The notes under the pieces are model-generated. The model saw only the letters and a list, made by a program, of their open reading frames with translations. It ran no database searches and had not been told where the DNA came from. A program made the position numbers and the translations under genes. DNA of 64,000 bases from contig NZ_CP022203.1 in the NCBI RefSeq assembly GCF_002305895.1, forward strand, positions 7,784,001-7,848,000, read 5' to 3'. Source of the DNA: Corallococcus macrosporus DSM 14697 (lineage in GTDB: Bacteria > Myxococcota > Myxococcia > Myxococcales > Myxococcaceae). Positions within the stretch are counted from its first letter, which is position 1. Each line of letters opens with the position of its first letter. Shown here one piece after another: positions 41,754-50,305 of the stretch.

Positions 41754-43968
41754 GGGGCTCCCGAGTGGAAGAAGACGGTGACGCGCCAGGCTCGAGCGCC
41801 ACCGCGAGCGTCACGTAGACGGCGCGCCCCGGCAGCGGGAAGCCCGTGAAGTCGAAGGTCCGGACGTCGAGGAGGTTCTTCAGCTCGACGGACAGCGTGA
41901 CGTCCGGACCGCGCAGCACGGTGCTGGACGCGCCCGCGCTCACCAGCGTGCGCGACGGCAGGTCCAGCGAGCCGGTGCGGTTGATGCGCTGCGCGGACTG
42001 GTAGAGCACCTCGGCGCGCGCGTTGAGCCAGTCCGGCCCCGCGCGCACCCGCCCCACCCACTTGTGCCTGGGCCGGTACGGCAGGTCCTCGCCGAAGAAG
42101 CGCGGGTCGCCGTACCGGTTCTCCGTGCGCAGGTACGTGTAGCCGGTGCTGGCCAGCAGCCAGGAGAAGGGCCGCGCCTCGCCCTCCAGCTCCACACCCC
42201 ACACACGCGCGGTGTCGAAGTTGTACGGGCGCGCCATCAGCGGCGGGTACAGCTCATAGGCGATGAGGTTTTCGTACAGCGCCGCGAAGCCGCCCAGCGT
42301 GAAGGCCCAGCGCGGCGCGGCGGCCTCGCTGTCTTCCGTGTCGGAGCGCCACATCACCGCCGCGTCCGCGTACAGGGCGCGCTCGGGCTTCAGCCCCGGG
42401 TTGGGCAGCAGCGTGCCCTGGCGGATGTACAGCTCCAGGAAGGACGGCGCGCGGTGGGACTGCCCGGCGTTGGCGCGCAGCCCGAAGCCGCGTCCCAGCT
42501 CGACGGAGGCCCCCAGCTTCGGCGACAGCAACCAGTACGGCCCCACCCGCTCCAGCCGCATCGAAGGCACCACGTCCAGCCGGCCGTCGAAGAGCCGCAC
42601 CTCGTCCATGGCCATGACGCTGGCGCGCCACCACGCGGCGGACTGCGCGTCCCGCGCCTGCGTGACGCGCTCCCCGGACGTCGCCACGGTGACGGTGAGC
42701 GACTGGTGCTCGCCCAGCGGCCCTCGGCCCTCCAGCTCCACGCCGCCCACTGAGTGCCGCTGCGCGCCGCCCGCGCCCGGAATGAGGCCCGTCACCTCCA
42801 GCCCGTCACGCCGGAAGAAGCCTCGCGCGCTGCCCTGCCCCAGCCCGTCGAGCATGCCCGACCAGCGCAGGCCCAGTGCCAGCCGCCCCAGCGCCTGGTC
42901 TCCGGTAGACTGGGGGTTCTGCACGGTGCCGGGAATCGCGCGGTCCTCCAAGGAGAGCTCCGCGAGCGCATCCAGCCGCGAGCCGCCATCCAGCCGGGTC
43001 CGGTAGCGCAAGAGCGCGCCGCCGCCCCGCGCGTCGTTGCGCGCACGCCGCTCGGAGACCTGGGGATTGCCGTCCACGGCGGGGAGGTCGTCCACGTCGT
43101 AGGCGAAGTCGCCGTCCGAACGGCCCGCGTGCACGAGCAGCAGCGCCTGTCCGCCCAGCAGCGGGCCCGTGGCGGCCACGTGGCCCAAGGCCGTGTTCCA
43201 GCTCCCGTAGGTCACCTCGCCGCTGGTGCGGAAGTCCGGCCCCGGCGCGCGGGTGATGATGTTGATGGCGCCGCCCAGCCCGCCCGAGCCATAGCGCGCG
43301 CCCGCGCCGCCTCGCAGCACCTCGAAGCGCTCCACCAGCGCGGAGGGGATGAGCGACAGGTCCGACAGGCCGCCCGCGCCGTTGAGCGGGATGCCATCCA
43401 GGAACACGAGCACGCCGTTGGACGACGCGCCGCGCACCACCAGGCTCTTGCTCTGGCCGTAGCCTCCGGAGTCCTGCACCGCGAGCCCCACCGAGCCCAC
43501 GAGCAGCTCCGCGGTGTCGCGCGCCTCGCCCGCCCGCTCCCGCGCATTGATGACGGTGATGGCGCCTGTCGGGTCCCTCCGCTCCGGGGATTCGGGCGGA
43601 GGCGGCGTCCTGCCGCGAACCACCGTGGTGCGCGCGGGGGAAGAAGCCGCTTCAGCGTCGGGCGGAGGCGCGGCTTCGGTGGTGCGCGTGGCACCTGGCC
43701 CGGGTGCAGAGTCAGCGTCGGGCGGAGGCGCGGCTTCGGTGGTGCGCGTGGCGCCGGGCTCGGCTGCGATGCCGTCACCGCGCGGAGACGCGGCCTCAAG
43801 CGCAGCGGCATCCCCATCCCGCGAGCGAGCGTCCTCGGCCGTCGAAGCAGCGGACACGTCCCTCACGGCCCCGCTCGGAGCCGCCGCCTCGGAAGGTCGC
43901 GCCCAGACGGGACGTGGGAGGCTGAGCGCCAGGCACACCACAGGCCCGGCGAGGAAGGTCCACCGCAT
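41725..43968 (-). CDS. btuB: TonB-dependent outer-membrane cobalamin receptor
   Basis: The ATG at 43968 follows GGCGGAGC and starts a good signal peptide (FLAGPVVCLALSLPRPVWA); an in-frame upstream start would be inside the riboswitch. The 747-residue protein has an Ala/Asp/Glu/Pro-rich extension of about 100 residues containing a 60-base duplicated unit. A TonB box-like TTVVRGRTPPP and a plug (VINARERAGEARDTAELLVG, VVRGASSNGVLVFLDGIPLNG, VLRGGAGARYGSGGLGGAINII) follow, then a 22-strand-type barrel (SFLELYIRQGTLLPNPGLKPERA). B12 specificity is supported by riboswitch 2 immediately upstream. About 20 extra residues follow the last strand. Confidence 0.88.
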   Translation of the reverse strand: MRWTFLAGPVVCLALSLPRPVWARPSEAAAPSGAVRDVSAASTAEDARSRDGDAAALEAASPRGDGIAAEPGATRTTEAAPPPDADSAPGPGATRTTEAAPPPDAEAASSPARTTVVRGRTPPPPESPERRDPTGAITVINARERAGEARDTAELLVGSVGLAVQDSGGYGQSKSLVVRGASSNGVLVFLDGIPLNGAGGLSDLSLIPSALVERFEVLRGGAGARYGSGGLGGAINIITRAPGPDFRTSGEVTYGSWNTALGHVAATGPLLGGQALLLVHAGRSDGDFAYDVDDLPAVDGNPQVSERRARNDARGGGALLRYRTRLDGGSRLDALAELSLEDRAIPGTVQNPQSTGDQALGRLALGLRWSGMLDGLGQGSARGFFRRDGLEVTGLIPGAGGAQRHSVGGVELEGRGPLGEHQSLTVTVATSGERVTQARDAQSAAWWRASVMAMDEVRLFDGRLDVVPSMRLERVGPYWLLSPKLGASVELGRGFGLRANAGQSHRAPSFLELYIRQGTLLPNPGLKPERALYADAAVMWRSDTEDSEAAAPRWAFTLGGFAALYENLIAYELYPPLMARPYNFDTARVWGVELEGEARPFSWLLASTGYTYLRTENRYGDPRFFGEDLPYRPRHKWVGRVRAGPDWLNARAEVLYQSAQRINRTGSLDLPSRTLVSAGASSTVLRGPDVTLSVELKNLLDVRTFDFTGFPLPGRAVYVTLAVALEPGASPSSSTREPHDSPASPVP
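43651..43770. repeat. Duplicated 60-bp unit in the btuB N-terminal extension
   Basis: The block TCAGCGTCGGGCGGAGGCGC begins at 43652 and recurs at 43712 with about 40 near-identical bases, giving a period of 60. It encodes two copies of a unit reading GATRTTEAAPPPDA on the minus strand. It is probably a flexible periplasmic spacer before the TonB box. Confidence 0.85.
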
Positions 43969-44043
43969 GCTCCGCCTTCCGCTCCCTCCGTCGAAGAGAG
44001 AAGGCCAACCGCCCGGGCCCGTGAAAGGCTCGGCCGCACCCCT

Positions 44044-44250
44044 GGGCAGGTCTCCTGGCTCACGGACTCTGGCGGCTGGCGCACGCTGCGTCATGCCAGA
44101 AGGGGACTTCCGCCTTCCCCCGGCGCGGCGCGCGGCCGCGGATGGAGTGGCGACAAGCCGAAGCCCCCGGCCCTGACCTCAGGGCTGCCCGTTCACAGTG
44201 GCGGGACCGCGCCGGACTCTCACCGGCTTCCCTCTTGAAAGCCCGACATG
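44044..44250 (-). promoter_or_regulatory. Cobalamin riboswitch 2 (upstream of btuB)
   Basis: On the minus strand the aptamer shows GGAAGCCGGTGAGAGTCC, CCGCCACTGTGAA, GCCACTCC, GGAAG and the classical B12 box GTGAGCCAGGAGACCTGCC (plus-strand 44045-44064). The B12 box ends about 75 bases before the btuB start codon, so control could be translational. It should repress btuB and the coupled lipoprotein, btuF and btuC genes at high corrinoid. Confidence 0.95.
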
Positions 44251-44280
44251 GGCACCCAAGGGCGCGCCCTTTGTAGGAGG

Positions 44281-44781
44281 TCACCTCCGGCGGGTCAAGC
44301 TCACCGGGGACGCCCGCGAGGACGCGCTCAAGGCCTGCTCGAAGGCGTACTTCTGGAGGAACACCAGCGCCACGTTCCCCAGCGTGAGCCGGGAGCGGCA
44401 CAGCAGCGGCGCGGGCCGGCCCGGGAGTATCAGCACGCCGTCCTGGTACGTCCCTCGCTCGCTCTCCAGGTCCGTCACGCTCCACAGCCCGGTGTGCGGC
44501 TCCCGACGGAAGCGTGCGTGCAGGCGGGACACCGTGGACTCGGCCAGGACGATGTCGCACTCGGCACCACTTCCCACCGTCACCTCGGCGTCCGCCGGAC
44601 GAAGCCGCGGGCGCAGCTCCAGCACCACGGTCCGCGACTCCGTGCTCCCAAGAGGTGGACGCGCCGCGCCAACCCGCGTCCGCGGGGACGTGGGCTCCCA
44701 CAGCAGCACGGGCCAGCTTCCGTCATGGGCCCGCGCGTCGCGGGGGGTTGGCTGGAACACGCGCACCCTCCTGGTCCTCAC
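44281..44781 (-). CDS. FHA-domain protein
   Basis: This 166-residue protein has one FHA domain (about 65-145). VTVGSGAECDIVLAESTVSR is followed by LHARFRREPHTGLWSVTDLE, SERGTYQDGVLI and LGNVALVF. FHA domains bind phosphothreonine, which fits the many Ser/Thr kinases nearby. No other domain is visible. The start is a GTG at 44781; a later start is possible because the first 40 residues are not conserved-looking. It ends 31 bases before the 5' side of riboswitch 2, which belongs to the next gene. Confidence 0.72.
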   Translation of the reverse strand: MRTRRVRVFQPTPRDARAHDGSWPVLLWEPTSPRTRVGAARPPLGSTESRTVVLELRPRLRPADAEVTVGSGAECDIVLAESTVSRLHARFRREPHTGLWSVTDLESERGTYQDGVLILPGRPAPLLCRSRLTLGNVALVFLQKYAFEQALSASSRASPVSLTRRR

Positions 44782-44895
44782 CGGATGGGAATGGACGCGC
44801 GCAACATGGACACGCGGTTGTCACCGCGCCAGTTCTTTCCCACCCGGAGCTGTCGGATTCCGCGGGCGGAGTCGCTCGGGCGACGCGCCTTTCGA

Positions 44896-45135
44896 CTACC
44901 ACACGTCCGGCGTGCCCGCGTCCTCGCAGCCCACGCCCGAATCCGCGTCCTGGGCGGCCCGCTCACAGTCCAGGAACGCCTCGTAGGCCTCCAGCGCCAT
45001 CGCGTCATCGGTGGAGAAGGAGCCCGTCCCGCTGTCCGAAATCCGCAGCCTCGCGACTGGGTCCTCCACCGCGCAGCCCCCACCCCAGGCGAGCAGCGCC
45101 AGCACGAACAGGTGCCTCGTGTGCAGCGGCTTCAT
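44896..45135 (-). CDS. Small lipoprotein
   Basis: The 79-residue protein has a signal peptide and lipobox (LAWGGGC). The short acidic mature part contains two more Cys (FLDCERAAQDAD, VGCEDAGTPDVW). It follows the next outer-membrane-like gene by 13 bases on the same strand, so the two probably form an operon and may work together. No family recognised. Confidence 0.6.
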   Translation of the reverse strand: MKPLHTRHLFVLALLAWGGGCAVEDPVARLRISDSGTGSFSTDDAMALEAYEAFLDCERAAQDADSGVGCEDAGTPDVW

Positions 45136-45148
45136 CGGCGTTCACCCC

Positions 45149-45805
45149 TCATGGGAAGAGCATCATCGTGACGTTCAGCCGGGGACGGACGGCCCAGCCC
45201 TCACGGAACGGCTGGAATCCCTGCGCGTCCACGAAGCCCAGGATGGGGCGGCCGAAGACGACGTCCATGGCCAACGAGCCCTCCACGCCGAAGTACCGCG
45301 AGAAGCGCCAGCGCAGGGAGGTATCCGGCCCGGTCATGAAGGAAGGAATGTAGCGAGGGCCCGCGACGTCCACGCCGCTCACCAGGGGCACCGCCGTCCG
45401 GCCGAAGACGAGGAGCCCCGCCCCCGCGCCGACGGCCCACCGCCATTCACCGGAGCGCAGCACGGGCGTGTCCAACCAGAGGCCCAAGGCAAACTGCTCC
45501 AGCTTCACTTCCGTGCGGGCTTCCTCCAGGCGCACCGGGAGCCCCACCATGAACTGGAAGCGGAAGCGCAGCCGGGGCAGCTCCCAGCCGGAGCCAATCA
45601 CCCCCCCCTGGTAGCCCAGGGAGCCATACCCGTCGAGCGAGGTCAGGGCCCCGGCCAGCAACTGCCACTGCACGGACGGCGATGCCTGGGCCGGTGGAGC
45701 GAGCTCCGCCACGGGTGCATCCGCCACCTTCGCCGCAAGCGAGGTGGACCCCGCGAGGAGCCCTCCCAACACGCCGAGTCGCAGCCGCACGGTGCCCGAT
45801 GCCAT
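45149..45805 (-). CDS. Predicted outer-membrane beta-barrel-like envelope protein
   Basis: I choose the ATG at 45805, which gives a signal peptide (VRLRLGVLGGLLAGSTSLAA), over an in-frame GTG-type extension to 45901. The 218-residue protein consists of amphipathic strands (QWQLLAGALTSLDGYGSLGY, RLRFRFQFMVGLPVRLEEAR, WAVGAGAGLLVFG, LRWRFSRYFGVEGSLAMDVV) and ends in RPRLNVTMMLFP, like small outer-membrane barrels. No function known. It is the first gene of a two-gene unit with the small lipoprotein. Confidence 0.62.
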   Translation of the reverse strand: MASGTVRLRLGVLGGLLAGSTSLAAKVADAPVAELAPPAQASPSVQWQLLAGALTSLDGYGSLGYQGGVIGSGWELPRLRFRFQFMVGLPVRLEEARTEVKLEQFALGLWLDTPVLRSGEWRWAVGAGAGLLVFGRTAVPLVSGVDVAGPRYIPSFMTGPDTSLRWRFSRYFGVEGSLAMDVVFGRPILGFVDAQGFQPFREGWAVRPRLNVTMMLFP

Positions 45806-45940
45806 GCGGGCAACGCTACCGCCCTGGCCTGGAGGGAGGAAGCCCCTCGCCCGGCCGCTCAACAGGTCGTTGCGACCAGGAACGAACGAAGCCGCCTCCA
45901 CCTGCGCGCCTGTGCGCGCGTGACTATCGATTCCAGAGGG

Positions 45941-47107
45941 ATGCGGATCCAGATTGGAAAGAGCAGCTCACCCGATTGTGAGGCTGCCGCCCGGGAGGCA
46001 GTCACGGACGCCCTGCGAGGAGCAGACGCGCCCACCTTCGCCCTGGTCCTCTGCACGGACCAGTATGACGCGAGGGGCCTGGCGTCGGCGCTCCGGCGGG
46101 AAATCGGGGACCTCCCCTGGGCTGGCTGCTGCGCGGCGGGGGTCTTCGCGGGCACCGAGCTGCTGCTCCAGGGAATGGTGGTCGCGCTCTTCCAGGGCCT
46201 GGACGTGCGGGTGGGGACAGGAATCGGTGGGCCCGTCAGCCAGGACCCCAGAGCGGCCGGGCGCGACGCGGTGGCACGCGCCGTCGGGAAGCTGCCACCC
46301 AAGCCGCCCGGGCGTCGCCGGGCGCTCCTCCTCTTCCCGGACGCGCTGAGCGGGAACCCAACGGAGGTCGTGCGCGGGGCGCAGCAGGAGGCGGGGTCGA
46401 GCGTCGTCTGGGCGGGCGGCGGAGCGGGAGGCGACCTCCGGCACCCCACGACGGCGGAGTTCGTGGAGGGGCAGGCGTACCGGGACCAGGCGGTGGTGAT
46501 TGCCATTGATACCCAGGAGCCGATGGGCGTCGGGATTCAGCACGGCTGGTATCCCTACGGTCCACCGACCCAGGTCACGAAGGCCCGCGACTCGACCGCC
46601 ATCGAGCTCGACTACGAGCGCGCGTTCGAGGTCTACCGGCGCACGGCCGCGAGCCGCGGCGACGCGCTGGACGAACAGGGCTTCGCCCGCTTCGCGATGA
46701 CCCACCCGCTGGGGATTCCCCAGGCCAACGGAGAGTTCGTGATTCGCGACCCCATCTCCATCGGCCCCGACGGCTCGGTCCGCTGCGTCGCGGAGATTCC
46801 CGATGGCTCACTGGTCCGGGTGATGGAGGGCGCGCGCGTGGACCTGATGAACGCGGCAGCGAGCGCCGCCACCCTGGCTCGGAAGGGGACCGCTGGCGCG
46901 CCAGGCGGCGCGGTCGTGTTCGATTGTTTCTCGCGCTACCCCATCCTGGGCGAGGAGATCCGGGACGAGCTTTCACGCATCCAGGGGGCGCTCGGGGAGA
47001 CCACTCCGCTCGTGGGCTGTCTGACCCTGGGCGAGGTGGGGGCCATGGGGGGGGGCGTTCCGCAGTTCCACAACAAGACGGTGGTGGTGCTCGCCCTTCC
47101 GGGGTGA
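45941..47107 (+). CDS. FIST-domain sensor protein (NosP-like)
   Basis: The ATG at 45941 gives 388 residues with FIST_N (about 28-220: FALVLCTDQYDARGLASALR, WAGCCAAGVFAG, GIGGPVSQDPRAAGRDAV, ALLLFPDALSGNP, VWAGGGAGGD) and FIST_C (about 225-365: GVGIQHGWYPYGPPTQVTKA, FAMTHPLGIPQANGEFVIRD, VVFDCFSRYPILG). FIST proteins are sensory. In several Gram-negative bacteria, stand-alone FIST proteins next to a histidine kinase (NosP with NahK) bind heme and sense nitric oxide. The histidine kinase gene 16 bases downstream matches that arrangement. Heme binding here is not proven by sequence. Confidence 0.85.
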   Translation: MRIQIGKSSSPDCEAAAREAVTDALRGADAPTFALVLCTDQYDARGLASALRREIGDLPWAGCCAAGVFAGTELLLQGMVVALFQGLDVRVGTGIGGPVSQDPRAAGRDAVARAVGKLPPKPPGRRRALLLFPDALSGNPTEVVRGAQQEAGSSVVWAGGGAGGDLRHPTTAEFVEGQAYRDQAVVIAIDTQEPMGVGIQHGWYPYGPPTQVTKARDSTAIELDYERAFEVYRRTAASRGDALDEQGFARFAMTHPLGIPQANGEFVIRDPISIGPDGSVRCVAEIPDGSLVRVMEGARVDLMNAAASAATLARKGTAGAPGGAVVFDCFSRYPILGEEIRDELSRIQGALGETTPLVGCLTLGEVGAMGGGVPQFHNKTVVVLALPG

Positions 47108-47123
47108 TGGGACGAGGTCGGAC

Positions 47124-49337
47124 ATGGCGGACCCTTGCGTGGACGCGGACCGGAAGCTCACCGAGGAGCGACTCGCGCTGCTGAGCGTGCTCCAGGAGCT
47201 CACCGTCGCGGCGCTCGACCTCTTCCACCCGAACAAATCCGCGGACGCGTTCATGGACCGCATCGCGGAGCGGCTGGGCTGCACGGTGGCCCTCTGGGTC
47301 CAGGTGGATGCGCGGGGGCAGGTCGGCCTCCAGGGCGCGAGCGGGCTCTCCGCCGCGTCCCGCCGGCTCCCCATCCCCACCCCTTCCGAGCCCGCCGGGA
47401 AGCAGGGGCCCGCCGCGCTGGGGCTGCCCTTCCCGGAGCTGGAGACGCCGGGGCTCGTGCGCTGGTCCTTGCCCATCATGGCCACGGGCGCGGAGCCCAG
47501 CGCCAGCGCGCTGCTGCTGTACTTCGACCGGGAGCCGCGCCTGCCACGACAGTACCGAGGCATGGTGGAGCGCCTCGGCGGCGTGCTCCGGACCGTGCTC
47601 ATGCACCGGCGGCTCTTCACGCGGACGCTGGACAGCGAGCGCGCCCTCCAGCACGAGCGAGACTTCAGCGCGGCGGTGCTGGACACGGCCCGCGCGCTCG
47701 TCATCGTCCTGGACGCGGAGGGCCGGATCGTCCGCTTCAACCGCGCCTGCCAGGAGGTGACCGGCTACTCCTTCGAGGAGCTGCGCGGCGCGCGGTTCTG
47801 GCAGCAGCTCCAGGCTCCGGAAGAAGCGGCGCGTGTCGAGCGGGACTTCGCCCAGCTCGCCGCGGGCCAGGGGCGGACACAGTACGAGGGTTGCTGGCTC
47901 ACGCGCGCGGGGGAGCGCCGCCTCATCTCCTGGTCCAGCAACGTCCTCCGCGGCCAGACGGGGGCGGTCGAATTCATCATCGGCACCGGCATCGACATCA
48001 CCGAGCAACGCCGGGCCGAGCAGGAGCGCGACCAGACCTTCCTGCGCGAGCAGCAGGCGCGGGCCCGGGCCGAGGCGCAGGAGGGGAGGTCCGCGTTCCT
48101 GTCAGAAGCCTCCGGCCTGCTCGCCGGCTCGCTCGTCCCCGAGGACGCGCTCCGGGACGTGGCGGCGCTGACCGTCCAACAATTCGCGGACTGGTGCGCG
48201 GTGGACCTGCTGGTCGGCGACCATTCCCCTCAGCGAGTCGCGGTGGCCCGCTCCCAGGCCCTGCGGGCCAGGTGGCCCGAGAGGGACGACGCCGCGCCGC
48301 CGGACCTCAATGCCACGCACGGCCCGGGGCGGGTGCTCCGCCGCGGTGAGCCGGAGTTCTTCCTCGAGGGCTGCGACGCCGCGGCGCCCGGGTGCGGAGT
48401 CCTCGAGTTCCCGTCCTGGCTGTCGGTGCCGCTCCTCGCGCGCGGCCGGACGCTCGGCGCGCTCACCCTCGCCCGGCTGGACGGCGGGAACCGCTATGGC
48501 CTGGCCGAGCGCATCCTCGCGCAGGAGCTGGCGCGCCGCGCGGCCATGGCCGTGGACAACGCCCGGCTCTATCAGGAGGCCCAGCAGGCCATCGGCCTTC
48601 GCGATGAGTTCCTCTCCGTCGCCTCCCACGAGCTGAAGACCCCGGTCACCTCGCTCCAGCTCTCCATCCAGGGCCTGCTGCGCCGCGCCCGGTCGGGAGC
48701 GCTCCGCACCAGCTCGGCGGAGACCGTGGCCCGCTCCGTTGAAGGCATCGAGCGCCAGGCGATGCGCATGGCGAAGCTCGTCAACACGCTGCTCGATGTC
48801 TCGCGCATCCATGCCGGGCGGCTCGAACTGGAGCTGGAGGAGGTGGACCTCGCCGCGCTGGTCCGGGACATCGCGGCGCGCTTCGCCCCCGAGCTGGCCC
48901 TCTCCGGCGCCGCGCTCCAGGTTCACGCCGACACACCCATGCCAGGACTCTGGGACCGCTCTCGGCTCGACCAGATTGTCACCAACCTGCTCTCGAACGC
49001 CATCAAGTACGGCGAGGGCAAGCCCATTGAAATGCAGGTCGGCGGGGACGCCAGGACCGCCCTCCTGGAAGTGAGGGACCAGGGAATCGGCATCCCGGGG
49101 GAACGACAGGCGCTGATATTCCGGGCCTTCGAGCGCGCGGTGTCGTCGCGCCACTACGGAGGGCTGGGCCTGGGCCTCCATATCGTCAGCCAGCTCGTTG
49201 AACGGCTGGGAGGCGTGGTCCGGGTCCAGAGCGAGGCGGGGCGCGGCGCCACCTTCACGGTCGCGCTCCCACGCGGCGGCCCCGCCGCGCCGCGGCCCGC
49301 TCCAGCGGACCTGCCCCTGGACGCGGAGCCCGCATGA
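47124..49337 (+). CDS. Sensor histidine kinase, GAF-PAS-GAF-HisKA-HATPase
   Basis: The protein has 737 residues with no membrane helix, so it is cytoplasmic. Domains are: GAF (about 25-155), PAS (about 180-300, VLDAEGRIVRFNRACQEVTG) with a PAC end (EFIIGTGIDITEQRRAE), second GAF (about 320-480), HisKA with H502 in VASHELKTPVTSL, and a HATPase (about 600-715) with N, G1 and G2 boxes (DQIVTNLLSNAIKYGEG, EVRDQGIGIP, GGLGLGLHIVSQLVE). No receiver domain or regulator gene follows, so its response regulator is elsewhere. It probably receives input from the FIST protein encoded 16 bases upstream. Confidence 0.92.
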   Translation: MADPCVDADRKLTEERLALLSVLQELTVAALDLFHPNKSADAFMDRIAERLGCTVALWVQVDARGQVGLQGASGLSAASRRLPIPTPSEPAGKQGPAALGLPFPELETPGLVRWSLPIMATGAEPSASALLLYFDREPRLPRQYRGMVERLGGVLRTVLMHRRLFTRTLDSERALQHERDFSAAVLDTARALVIVLDAEGRIVRFNRACQEVTGYSFEELRGARFWQQLQAPEEAARVERDFAQLAAGQGRTQYEGCWLTRAGERRLISWSSNVLRGQTGAVEFIIGTGIDITEQRRAEQERDQTFLREQQARARAEAQEGRSAFLSEASGLLAGSLVPEDALRDVAALTVQQFADWCAVDLLVGDHSPQRVAVARSQALRARWPERDDAAPPDLNATHGPGRVLRRGEPEFFLEGCDAAAPGCGVLEFPSWLSVPLLARGRTLGALTLARLDGGNRYGLAERILAQELARRAAMAVDNARLYQEAQQAIGLRDEFLSVASHELKTPVTSLQLSIQGLLRRARSGALRTSSAETVARSVEGIERQAMRMAKLVNTLLDVSRIHAGRLELELEEVDLAALVRDIAARFAPELALSGAALQVHADTPMPGLWDRSRLDQIVTNLLSNAIKYGEGKPIEMQVGGDARTALLEVRDQGIGIPGERQALIFRAFERAVSSRHYGGLGLGLHIVSQLVERLGGVVRVQSEAGRGATFTVALPRGGPAAPRPAPADLPLDAEPA

Positions 49338-49553
49338 GCGCGGCGCCGCGCTCTCGGCCCCTGAGAAGGCGCTGGAGTCCGGCTGTCCGTCCTCGCGGCG
49401 GGACGGTTCTCACATCCGCGCACGGTGTGCGGAGCTGACTCCGAGGAGACCACCGCTGGCACGCCGGCTGCTCAAGCCCTCGCCGACCTCAGGCGGTCAA
49501 GCCGACGAGGCAGCCGCGCCGTGGTGGCGCGATGCGGAGTGTGGAGGTGGATG

Positions 49554-49805
49554 ATGCTGACGGCGGGTAAGCGACTGGCGGTCTTCTCCATTCGCGAGGG
49601 CAAGGGCGGGAGCATCTGGGTGCGGGCGGGGAGCGCGTTCGTGAACAAGGATGGCTCGCTCAACGTGTTGCTGGACGTGCTGCCGCTGGACGGGAAGCTG
49701 CACGTGCGCGAGGCGGCGGAGAAGCGCGACACGGCGGGGATGAGCGGGGGCCGCTACGCGGGCGAGCTGGGGCTGGACGCGGCGCCGGTGGGGGGCCACT
49801 CGTGA
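49554..49805 (+). CDS. Small conserved hypothetical protein upstream of ComEA-like gene
   Basis: The ATG at 49554 lies at good spacing behind GGAGG (49543-49547), preferred over ATG 49551 and longer in-frame starts. The 83-residue protein reads as a compact beta-rich domain (GKRLAVFSIREGKGGSIWVR, AGSAFVNKDGSLNVLLDVLP, LDGKLHVREAAEKRD) with no signal peptide. I do not know its function. Its stop overlaps the next start (GTGA), so it is made together with the helix-hairpin-helix protein. Confidence 0.7.
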   Translation: MLTAGKRLAVFSIREGKGGSIWVRAGSAFVNKDGSLNVLLDVLPLDGKLHVREAAEKRDTAGMSGGRYAGELGLDAAPVGGHS

Positions 49806-50152
49806 GGGCGCTGTGCGCGGTGGTGGTGGGCCTGCTCTTGTGCGGGCCCGGGGTGGCGGTGGCGGCGAAGACGCGCACGCAGCACACGGGGACGGTCAAC
49901 CTCAACGAGGCCACCGCGGCGGAGCTGGACTTGCTGCCGGGCGTCGGTGAGAAGGCGGCGCAGCGCATCATCGCGCACCGCCAGAAGCGGCCCTTCAAGC
50001 GCGTGGAGGAGCTGGTGCGCGTGAAGGGCTTCGGCAAGAAGAAGTTCCTCAAGCTCAAGGCGCATCTGGCGCTGAGCGGGCCCACGACGCTGCGAGTCGA
50101 AACGGTGGCCGCCCCTCCTGAGAGAAAGGAGGTGAGCGCGACGAACGACTGA
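49802..50152 (+). CDS. ComEA-like helix-hairpin-helix protein
   Basis: The GTG at 49802 overlaps the previous stop. The 116-residue protein has a signal peptide (LCAVVVGLLLCGPGVAVAA), then two helix-hairpin-helix motifs (VNLNEATAAELDLLPGVGEK and PFKRVEELVRVKGFGKKKFL), the ComEA double-stranded-DNA-binding fold. ComEA pulls DNA into the periplasm during transformation. Here it is a soluble exported version with a basic surface. No other competence gene is adjacent, so a general DNA-binding role is equally possible. Confidence 0.85.
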   Translation: MRALCAVVVGLLLCGPGVAVAAKTRTQHTGTVNLNEATAAELDLLPGVGEKAAQRIIAHRQKRPFKRVEELVRVKGFGKKKFLKLKAHLALSGPTTLRVETVAAPPERKEVSATND

Positions 50153-50173
50153 GCCTGAAGCTCCGGTGAAGGG

Positions 50174-50217
50174 GGGCCGCCGCCCGGGATTTCTCTCGTG
50201 GCCCACGGCGGCGGCCC
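50174..50217 (+). terminator. Hairpin after the ComEA-like gene
   Basis: GGGCCGCCGCC (50174-50184) and GGCGGCGGCCC (50207-50217) give a perfect 11-bp stem with a 22-base loop, 21 bases after the stop. No U tract is present. Confidence 0.4.
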
Positions 50218-50305
50218 GGCCCTGGACGGGCCCATGAGGGGCAAACAGGGAAGCGCCCCGTGGGAGCGGTAGCCATCCAGGGGTGGATTGGTACCATCCG
50301 CCGCC

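Noticed and set aside
44813-44828. CGCGGT-TGTC-ACCGCG palindrome between two minus-strand genes
   Set aside because: It is short and expected by chance in such GC-rich DNA; no promoter or conserved context supports a function.
45011-45940. Long in-frame extension upstream of the FIST protein start
   Set aside because: It overlaps two convincing minus-strand envelope genes and shows only Arg/Pro/His-rich shadow sequence; the FIST family begins near 45941.
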